Below, piece by piece: positions 1 to 4,713 of a stretch of DNA of 6,580 bases. The notes under the pieces were generated by a model. The model had not been told where the DNA came from and ran no database searches. It saw nothing but the letters and a program-made list of their open reading frames with translations. The position numbers were made by a program, and so were the translations under genes. The stretch comes from an uncultured Prevotellaceae bacterium (GTDB lineage Bacteria > Bacteroidota > Bacteroidia > Bacteroidales > Muribaculaceae): positions 1-6,580 of the forward strand of contig USOC01000066.1 of NCBI GenBank assembly GCA_900556245.1, in the 5' to 3' direction. Within the stretch, counting starts at the first letter, position 1. Each line of letters begins with the position of its first letter.

Positions 1-229
1 AAAACTCGATGTCGCATAATTTCAATCCGCTTTTTCCTTCTGTCGCTAACCTGACCATTTCAACTCTGTGGCGGTCGTAATCCGGTTGGAAAGCCGATTT
101 AAAAGGATTTTGCGGAGACACGTTCAGCCACACTTCGTCTAATTGCAAGTTTTGCCGAATCAGGCTGGCAAGAATGCAATGTCCGGTGTGAATCGGATTG
201 AATGAGCCTCCGAACAATCCAATTTCCAT
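1..229 (-). CDS. nadD: Nicotinate-nucleotide adenylyltransferase NadD, N-terminal part (runs off window)
   Basis: Reading the minus strand from an ATG at 229-227 gives an open frame of 76 codons with no stop before the window edge. It begins MEIGLFGGSFNPIHTGH. The GGSFNPIHTGH stretch (residues 7-17) is the nucleotidyltransferase GxFxPxHxGH signature, which binds ATP phosphates. A later VSPQNPFK segment (about residues 39-46) fits the NadD substrate region. NadD transfers AMP from ATP to nicotinate mononucleotide to make deamido-NAD in cytoplasmic NAD synthesis. The family is usually around 190-210 aa, so roughly the first third to two fifths is present. The start lies 2 bp after the gmk stop, which suggests co-transcription with gmk and yicC and translational coupling. 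The family call is firm; the missing C-terminus cannot be assessed. Confidence 0.93.
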   Translation of the reverse strand, partial: MEIGLFGGSFNPIHTGHCILASLIRQNLQLDEVWLNVSPQNPFKSAFQPDYDRHRVEMVRLATEGKSGLKLCDIEF

Positions 230-231
230 TA

Positions 232-798
232 TTATGCGATGAATTCTTTAATAATAGAGCGAGTTTCTTCGACGGCTTTATTTAGCACGTCGTTGACTAT
301 GGAAACGTCGTAGTGCGGCGCAAAGGAAAGCTCAAACTCAGCTTTGGAGATGCGTTGGGCAATCGTGTCGGCATCGTCTGTGCCTCTGTCGGTGAGCCGC
401 TGTTGTAGGGTTTCTATCGATGGAGGCATGATAAACAATGCCAAAGCATCGGGGTATTGTTTTTTTACGTTTAGTCCGCCTTTTACGTCGATGTCGAGAA
501 TCAAGTTGTAGCCGTTGTCGAGGATGCGGGAGACTTCTGATTTCAGAGTTCCGTAGAATCTTCCGGGATATACTTCTTCATATTCGACAAAAGCATTGTC
601 GGCAATTGCCTGATGAAATTGTTCGGTGGAGAGAAAGTGGTAGTTTATCCCATCTGTTTCTCCTGCTCTCGGACTGCGATTTGTGGCTGAAACGGAAAAA
701 CGAAGATGCAGATTTTCGTCTTTCATCAGTTCGTTGATAATTGTTGATTTGCCGGTGCCAGAGGGGGCTGATATGATGATGATTTTTCCTTTGTCCAT
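232..798 (-). CDS. gmk: Guanylate kinase
   Basis: A complete 188-aa protein with an ATG start and TAA stop. Gmk phosphorylates GMP (and dGMP) to GDP with ATP in the cytoplasm, supplying GTP and ppGpp precursors. The P-loop APSGTGKST is at residues 11-19. The GMP-binding part follows: SATNRSPRAGETDGINYHF (37-55, with R41 and R44), then VEYEEVYPGRFYGT (71-84). LDIDVKGG (101-108) carries the acidic residues of the second nucleotide site. The lid region LTDRGTDDADTIAQR (135-149) carries arginines expected to contact ATP phosphates, and the adenine-side asparagine is probably N169 in IVND. The length is slightly below the 207 aa of the E. coli enzyme, but all the landmarks above are present. The gene sits 9 bp after yicC and 2 bp before nadD, on the same strand. 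No Shine-Dalgarno sequence is evident; the leader is A/T-rich. Confidence 0.97.
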   Translation of the reverse strand: MDKGKIIIISAPSGTGKSTIINELMKDENLHLRFSVSATNRSPRAGETDGINYHFLSTEQFHQAIADNAFVEYEEVYPGRFYGTLKSEVSRILDNGYNLILDIDVKGGLNVKKQYPDALALFIMPPSIETLQQRLTDRGTDDADTIAQRISKAEFELSFAPHYDVSIVNDVLNKAVEETRSIIKEFIA

Positions 799-807
799 AA
801 TTGTAAA

Positions 808-1680
808 TTACATGACGTTAAGCACTTGCTCTTTGATTTGTTCCAGCTGGTCTTTCATCCGGACAACCACTTTCTGCAGTTCCGCTTGGTTGGCTTTTGA
901 ACCCAGAGTGTTGATTTCCCGACCCATTTCTTGTGATATGAAACCGAGTTTTTTCCCTTGACCGGATCCGGTAGTCATGGTGTGGACAAAATATTCGAGG
1001 TGGTTTTGCAGACGAATCTTTTCTTCTGTAATGTCCAACTTTTCAATGTAGAAAATCATTTCCTGCTCGAAGCGGTTTTTGTCGTAATCGATGTCTCCGA
1101 GCTTTTCGAGTGCATCTTGGATGCGTTTTTTGATTTTTATGACGCGCTCTTCTTCATATTTGGGCACATCCAGCAACAGGGCTTGAATCTTGTCGATTTT
1201 TTCTTGAAAGAATGTCTCAAGTCTGTTCCCTTCCTGGGTGCGGAAATCGATGAGTTGATTGATAGCTGCTTGAACTGCTTTTGTGAGGGCGTCTGTTTCT
1301 GACTCGTTGGCATCTTCCACTTCGGTTTTCATAACATCGGGCAGTCGCAGTAGTGTTGCGAACCAGTCTTCCGGGAGAGGAATGGATAAAGATTCTGCCA
1401 TAGCTTCAATCTGTTGTTTGTAGGTTTTGGCTGCAGCGATGTTGATTGTGGTAGTTGTGTCGGAAGAGATGGTTTCAACGGTGATAGTCAAATCGATTTT
1501 GCCTCTTTCCAATTTTTGGGCAATTATCGAGCGTAATGTCAGTTCCAGTTCGCGGAATTGTTGCGGAATCCTTATGGAAAGGTCTAATTGCTTACTGTTG
1601 AGAGATTTGATTTCTGCGGTAAATTTTTTACCTTCGGATTCGAAGGTCGCTTTACCATATCCGGTCATTGAAAGAATCAT
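808..1680 (-). CDS. yicC: YicC/YloC family endoribonuclease
   Basis: A complete 290-aa protein, ATG to TAA. The N-terminal ILSMTGYGKA (residues 2-11) is the hallmark of the YicC family. The middle contains RTQEGNRLETFF (147-158), matching the conserved R..EG..L pattern, followed by a long charged helical stretch (about 160-235). The C-terminal DUF1732-type segment QEMGREINTLGSKANQAEL (250-268) leads into a helix ending VKxQLEQxKEQ-like near 276-285. Members in E. coli (YicC) and Bacillus (YloC) have been reported as endoribonucleases acting on RNA, in E. coli including small-RNA turnover; activity here is inferred from family membership. It is the first gene of the yicC-gmk-nadD operon and faces the divergent dsbD operon. 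The length matches the family norm of about 290 aa. The start is set by the conserved MTGYGKA beginning four residues after the ATG. Confidence 0.94.
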   Translation of the reverse strand: MILSMTGYGKATFESEGKKFTAEIKSLNSKQLDLSIRIPQQFRELELTLRSIIAQKLERGKIDLTITVETISSDTTTTINIAAAKTYKQQIEAMAESLSIPLPEDWFATLLRLPDVMKTEVEDANESETDALTKAVQAAINQLIDFRTQEGNRLETFFQEKIDKIQALLLDVPKYEEERVIKIKKRIQDALEKLGDIDYDKNRFEQEMIFYIEKLDITEEKIRLQNHLEYFVHTMTTGSGQGKKLGFISQEMGREINTLGSKANQAELQKVVVRMKDQLEQIKEQVLNVM

Positions 1681-1697
1681 AATTTCTGCTTTTTCTG

Positions 1698-1705
1698 CAA
1701 AAATA
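1698..1705 (-). promoter_or_regulatory. Possible -7 element for the yicC-gmk-nadD operon
   Basis: On the minus strand this reads TATTTTTG, an exact match to the Bacteroidota -7 consensus TAnnTTTG. It lies 17 bases before the yicC start codon, so the leader would be only about 10 nt. No TTTG-type -33 element is visible at the expected 19-21 base spacing. The region is A/T-rich, so a chance match is quite possible. Confidence 0.35.
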
Positions 1706-1797
1706 GCAAATTACGACCAATTTATATAGTTTGTCAGGGATTTTTTTAATCCGGCAGATGCGGATGTTCGCAAAAGGAGGTTCTTCGTTAATAATAA

Positions 1798-1821
1798 AAA
1801 AAACGATTCAATTCGTTTTTT
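1798..1821. repeat. Perfect A/T-rich inverted repeat (hairpin)
   Basis: AAAAAACGA at 1798-1806 is the exact reverse complement of TCGTTTTTT at 1813-1821, giving a 9-bp stem with the 6-base loop TTCAAT. It has only two G:C pairs. It looks like a weak terminator ending in a T-run on either strand, yet it lies between divergent genes where no transcript needs to end. It sits immediately before the first promoter-like repeat. It might be a protein-binding site or the trace of a lost gene; function unknown. Confidence 0.45.
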
Positions 1822-1822
1822 A

Positions 1823-1847
1823 GTGCTCTCGACTTTCACTAACTTTG
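1823..1847 (+). promoter_or_regulatory. Promoter-like element, copy 1 (upstream)
   Basis: This copy reads GTGCTCTCGACTTT, then CAC, then TAACTTTG at 1840-1847, which matches the Bacteroidota -7 consensus TAnnTTTG exactly. The first 14 bases recur identically at 1897-1910. Transcription would begin near 1854 and give a leader of about 105 nt before the dsbD ATG at 1959. No standard -33 TTTG is seen at the usual spacing; the shared GTGCTCTCGACTTT word occupies the spacer region and may be an extended promoter or regulator-binding motif. Promoter activity is inferred only from the motif and its position. Confidence 0.5.
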
Positions 1848-1896
1848 CATAAGTTAGGAGGCGTTCCGGCCAAGCAATACAGGCAAGCCTGATGCT

Positions 1897-1920
1897 GTGC
1901 TCTCGACTTTTCTGACTTTG
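1897..1920 (+). promoter_or_regulatory. Promoter-like element, copy 2 (proximal to dsbD)
   Basis: The second copy has the same GTGCTCTCGACTTT word (1897-1910), then TC and TGACTTTG (1913-1920). The latter differs from TAnnTTTG by one base. It begins 74 bp after copy 1. A start near 1927 would give a leader of about 30 nt to the ATG at 1959, an ordinary length, so this is the more plausible main promoter for dsbD-mazG-topB. That placement also argues against the alternative TTG start at 1932. Confidence 0.5.
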
Positions 1921-1958
1921 TATGTTTAATATTGATATTTAAAATAATAATAGCATTC

Positions 1959-2597
1959 ATGAGAATCAGTAAGACATTTTTGACGATACTTTTCGTTTTG
2001 TGTGGAATAATGTCGGGCTATAGTCAGATGCAAAAGCCTTTGACTTGGAGTTTCCGACTTGAAGAAAGCGGCAAGACGGAGCGAACGATTGTGATAGATG
2101 CAAAAATAGCAAGGGGATGGCATATCTACGATGTTGAGACGCCGGAGGGCGGTCCTGATGCGACTACTGTCAAATGGAATCGGGAAAAGATGAAGGGTGT
2201 TGAGGTCGTTGGCGGTCTTGTCCCCGACTCTCCTGCAGAAAAAAGAGTGGATTTCTTTTTCAATCTGATGCTTGGCGTTTGGGAAAATCATGTGACATTT
2301 CGGCAGAAAATAAAGTTGACCGATCCCGATAATTTTCACGTATCGGGATATATTCAGGGTCAGGCTTGTAATGACCAGACTTGTAAGATCGAGAAAGAGG
2401 CATTTGAATTCGAGAAAGTGTCAGTTGTGGAAAAGCCAGATACGGTAGTTCCTGTAGTGGCAGCTCCGGTATCGCCGGTCATAAAGGAAAAGAAGGAATT
2501 TGAGAAGTCGTCCTATTGGGAACCGGTAACGATAGCAAAAAAAGAAGACAGTACGTTGGCTTATATCTTTTTAGGCGGCTTCTTGGGTGGATTGTAG
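1959..2597 (+). CDS. DsbD N-terminal periplasmic domain fragment
   Basis: This half has 212 residues and ends at TAG 2595-2597. Residues 1-22 (MRISK, then a hydrophobic run TFLTILFVLCGIMSG, then YS) form a Sec signal peptide with likely cleavage before Q23. Residues of about 25-155 form the DsbD alpha-type domain, including GWHIYDVETPEGGP (53-66). They end with ACNDQTC (C137 and C142 of GQACNDQTC), matching the redox pair of the family. A Pro/Val and Lys-rich linker (about 157-185) follows. The last 14 residues (TLAYIFLGGFLGGL) are the first half of transmembrane helix 1. The ATG at 1959 is preferred to a TTG at 1932, because it begins directly with a typical n-region and leaves a normal leader after the proximal promoter. 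There is no Shine-Dalgarno sequence. If made, this would be a periplasmic protein with a short hydrophobic tail. Confidence 0.8.
   Translation: MRISKTFLTILFVLCGIMSGYSQMQKPLTWSFRLEESGKTERTIVIDAKIARGWHIYDVETPEGGPDATTVKWNREKMKGVEVVGGLVPDSPAEKRVDFFFNLMLGVWENHVTFRQKIKLTDPDNFHVSGYIQGQACNDQTCKIEKEAFEFEKVSVVEKPDTVVPVVAAPVSPVIKEKKEFEKSSYWEPVTIAKKEDSTLAYIFLGGFLGGL
2595..2597 (+). other. In-frame amber codon inside transmembrane helix 1 of DsbD
   Basis: The codons read GGT GGA TTG TAG GCG TTG TTG ACA CCT TGT. The upstream and downstream parts are in the same frame, and the flanking residues (GGL, then ALLTPCVWP) are continuous DsbD helix 1. The missing residue is probably leucine: TTG is the commonest leucine codon nearby and differs from TAG by one base. 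Stops elsewhere in the window are TAA (gmk, yicC, end of dsbD) and TGA (mazG). No other in-frame TAG occurs in any gene here. Confidence 0.9.
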
Positions 2598-2600
2598 GCG

Positions 2601-3920
2601 TTGTTGACACCTTGTGTTTGGCCTATGATTCCTCTTGTCGTCGGTTTCTTTTTGAAACGGGTTGGAAGCAGGAAGAAAACCATTTCTTATGCGATGATTT
2701 ATGGAGCATCGATTATAGTCATCTATTTGCTGTTAGGTCTTTTTGTTACAGTGGCTTTCGGACCTAATACTTTGAACGAGTTGTCGACAAGTGCGTTGTT
2801 TAATGTCTTGTTCTTCGTACTTTTTGTTATATTCGCAATTTCATTTTTTGGGGCATTTGAAATTACGATGCCCAGCAAGCTGACAAACACTGTGAATACG
2901 AAGGCGAACAAGACGACGGGTTTGGTAAGTGTGTTCTTTATGGCATTTACGCTTGTGTTGGTGTCGTTTTCTTGCACCGGTCCGATTATCGGAACTTTGC
3001 TCGTGGAAGCTGTTTCGCTTGGTGATTTGACCGGCCCGGCTGTCGGCATGGGCGGTTTTGCCTTGGCGTTGGCTATTCCGTTCACGTTGTTCGCCATTTT
3101 CCCAACATGGCTTCATGGACTTCCAAAATCCGGAGGCTGGCTCAATACGGTGAAAGTAGTGCTTGGCTTTATAGAATTGGCGTTGTCATTGAAATTCTTG
3201 TCGGTGGCAGACTTGGCTTACGGTTGGAGAATTCTTGACCGAGAAGTGTTCTTGTCGCTGTGGATAGTCATTTTCTTCTTGATGGGTCTTTATCTGTTGA
3301 AAGTGTTCCGTTTTGAGCATGATTCAAAAAAGGAAGGAATCGGATCGTTCCGGCTGATGCTGGCGGTTGCATCGCTTGCATTCTCTGTCTATTTGCTTCC
3401 CGGCTTGTGGGGAGCTCCCTTGAAGAGTGTCAGTGCGTTTACTCCGCCTTTGTGGACACAGGATTTCAATCTGCATTCTGAGGGTCAATTTATTAAATAT
3501 GATGAATTTGACAAGGGAATGGATGCGGCAAAAGAAATGGGCAAGCCCGTGTTTCTTGATTTCTCAGGCTTCGGCTGTGTGAACTGCCGGAAAATGGAAG
3601 CTTCCGTGTTTGAGGATGACCGTGTAAAGCGTCTGATAGAAAGTGATTTTGTGATGATTACGTTGATGGTCGATGACAAGCGTGAGTTGCCAGAACCGGT
3701 AGACCTTGAAAAACAGGGTAAAAAGATGGAATTGCAGACCTATGGCGATTTATGGAGCTATTTGCAGCAGCATAAGTTTATGGCTAATACGCAACCTTAT
3801 TATGTTGTTCTTGATAATGAAGGTAATTTGTTGTCGGGTCCGGTTTCGTATGATGAAAATATCGGCCGGTTTGTAGATTTTCTGGAGGACGGATTGAAAA
3901 ATTACAAGAAAAATGAGTAA
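2601..3920 (+). CDS. DsbD membrane (CcdA-like) and thioredoxin-like domains, fragment after the TAG
   Basis: An open frame of up to 439 residues if translation restarts at TTG 2601, one codon after the TAG; the next in-frame ATG is at 2625. LTPCVWPMIP (2-11) carries the first membrane cysteine (C5). FSCTGPIIG (123-131) carries the second (C125); this pair relays electrons across the membrane. Several hydrophobic helices span about 1-275, including 26-53, 66-86, 107-127, 145-168, 184-203, 217-236 and 251-271. The periplasmic thioredoxin-like domain (about 295-436) has FSGFGCVNCRKME (321-333) with the CxxC cysteines C326 and C329, preceded by KPVFLDF (315-321). The TAA stop overlaps mazG by 8 bp. 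Numbers are within this fragment; add 214 for the read-through protein. Whether it is translated alone is unknown. Confidence 0.8.
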   Translation: MLTPCVWPMIPLVVGFFLKRVGSRKKTISYAMIYGASIIVIYLLLGLFVTVAFGPNTLNELSTSALFNVLFFVLFVIFAISFFGAFEITMPSKLTNTVNTKANKTTGLVSVFFMAFTLVLVSFSCTGPIIGTLLVEAVSLGDLTGPAVGMGGFALALAIPFTLFAIFPTWLHGLPKSGGWLNTVKVVLGFIELALSLKFLSVADLAYGWRILDREVFLSLWIVIFFLMGLYLLKVFRFEHDSKKEGIGSFRLMLAVASLAFSVYLLPGLWGAPLKSVSAFTPPLWTQDFNLHSEGQFIKYDEFDKGMDAAKEMGKPVFLDFSGFGCVNCRKMEASVFEDDRVKRLIESDFVMITLMVDDKRELPEPVDLEKQGKKMELQTYGDLWSYLQQHKFMANTQPYYVVLDNEGNLLSGPVSYDENIGRFVDFLEDGLKNYKKNE

Positions 3921-4713
3921 TTCGAAGGAAAAACGGTTGGAATCGTTCGGGAAACTTCTTGATGTGCTCGACGAGTTGAGGGAAAAATGTCCGTGGGACA
4001 GAAAGCAGACCAACGAAAGTTTGCGCTGCAATACGATAGAGGAAGTCTATGAGCTCAGCAATGCCCTGATGAAAGATGACAGCGACGAAATTCGTAAGGA
4101 GCTTGGCGATGTTTTGCTTCATATCGTGTTCTATTCAAAGATTGCTGACGAGAAAGGAACCTTTGACATAGCGGATGTCTGCGATTCGTTGCGCGAAAAA
4201 CTTGTGTTCCGTCATCCTCATGTGTTTGGGACAGTCAATGTCTCGGGAACGCATGAGGTGGAGCAGAACTGGGAGCAGCTTAAACTAAAAGAAAAGGGCG
4301 GGAACAAACGCGTGTTAGATGGAGTCCCGGAAGCATTGCCTTCGCTAATCAAGGCAGAACGTATTCAAGAGAAGGCGGCGAACTACGGTTTCGATTGGGA
4401 GCAGAAAGAAGACGTGTGGGGCCACGCTAAGGTTGAGGAATCCGAAGTGGATCAGGAAATGGGTGTGGGTAGTTGGGAGTCGTTGACGGAAGAGTTTGGC
4501 GATTTGTTGTTTAGTATGATAAATGCCGCCCGATTGTATAAGGTCAATGTTGATACGGCTTTAGAGCGTACCAACCGAAAATTTATCGGCAGATTCAATT
4601 ATATAGAAGAGGAGGCAGAACGTAAAGGGCTTCAGTTGAAGGCGATGAGCCTTTCCCAAATGGACGATTTATGGAATGAGGCCAAAAAGAAAGAAAGGGA
4701 GCGCGGAGAATGA
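3913..4713 (+). CDS. mazG: Nucleoside triphosphate pyrophosphohydrolase MazG
   Basis: A complete 266-aa protein, about the size of E. coli MazG (263 aa), with two MazG domains. The first has REKCPWDRKQTNESL (23-37) and the metal-binding acidic set E43, E44, E47, then E64 and D67 in KELGDVLLHI. The second, around 168-230, has E175, E176 and E178, then E194 and D197 in EEFGDLLFSMINAARLY, followed by RTNRKFIGRFNYIE (219-232). The linker DGVPEALPSLIKAERIQEKAA (136-156) is also typical. MazG hydrolyses (d)NTPs to the monophosphate and pyrophosphate in the cytoplasm. Its proposed roles are clearing non-canonical nucleotides and, in E. coli, tempering ppGpp. It starts 8 bp inside the end of dsbD and its TGA overlaps the topB ATG, so translational coupling is likely. 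The leader is A-rich without a clear ribosome binding site. Confidence 0.96.
   Translation: MSNSKEKRLESFGKLLDVLDELREKCPWDRKQTNESLRCNTIEEVYELSNALMKDDSDEIRKELGDVLLHIVFYSKIADEKGTFDIADVCDSLREKLVFRHPHVFGTVNVSGTHEVEQNWEQLKLKEKGGNKRVLDGVPEALPSLIKAERIQEKAANYGFDWEQKEDVWGHAKVEESEVDQEMGVGSWESLTEEFGDLLFSMINAARLYKVNVDTALERTNRKFIGRFNYIEEEAERKGLQLKAMSLSQMDDLWNEAKKKERERGE

Larger units (their letters stand above)
1959..3920 (+). pseudogene. dsbD: dsbD-type thiol:disulfide interchange gene interrupted by an in-frame TAG
   Basis: Read through the TAG, this is one 653-codon frame with the full Bacteroidota DsbD layout: signal peptide, periplasmic domain with a cysteine pair, multi-helix CcdA-like membrane domain and C-terminal thioredoxin-like domain. 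All six expected cysteines (C137, C142, C219, C339, C540, C543) are present, and there is no other stop or frameshift. DsbD carries electrons from cytoplasmic thioredoxin across the inner membrane to periplasmic partners. The only lesion is TAG at codon 213. The intact remainder means that any loss is very recent, or that the stop is a sequence error or is bypassed. The two halves are listed separately. Confidence 0.75.

Noticed and set aside
1773..1780. AAAGGAGG resembling a strong ribosome binding site
   Set aside because: No ATG, GTG or TTG with a useful open frame follows at 5-12 bases, and genes in this window mostly lack such sites. The AGGAGG at 1856-1861 fails for the same reason.
1922..1942. 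Six-codon ORF ATG...TAA in the dsbD leader
   Set aside because: Too short and A/T-rich, with no leader-peptide codon bias; nothing supports its translation.
1932..1958. Upstream TTG start that would add nine residues to DsbD
   Set aside because: The ATG at 1959 opens directly on a standard signal peptide, and TTG 1932 would fall almost at the predicted transcription start. The extra residues (LIFKIIIAF-like) add nothing typical.
2516..2767. Open frame in another plus frame spanning the TAG, as a possible frameshift bypass
   Set aside because: Using it would need two compensating shifts, and its translation is unlike any DsbD segment. The coding continuity lies in the original frame on both sides of the TAG.
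2723..3116. Open frames on the minus strand opposite dsbD
   Set aside because: They are low-complexity shadows of the transmembrane coding sequence, with no recognisable domain or leader.
3561..3599. GFGCVNC in place of the thioredoxin WCxxC
   Set aside because: DsbD proteins of this phylum commonly have GYGCVNCRKME- or GWxCVNC-like sequences, so F in this place is ordinary variation. Both cysteines are present.
2697..4677. Word GATTTATGGA repeated near 2697, 3745 and 4664
   Set aside because: It lies in coding sequence as common codons for similar residue pairs (for example D-L-W), without flanking similarity; chance.
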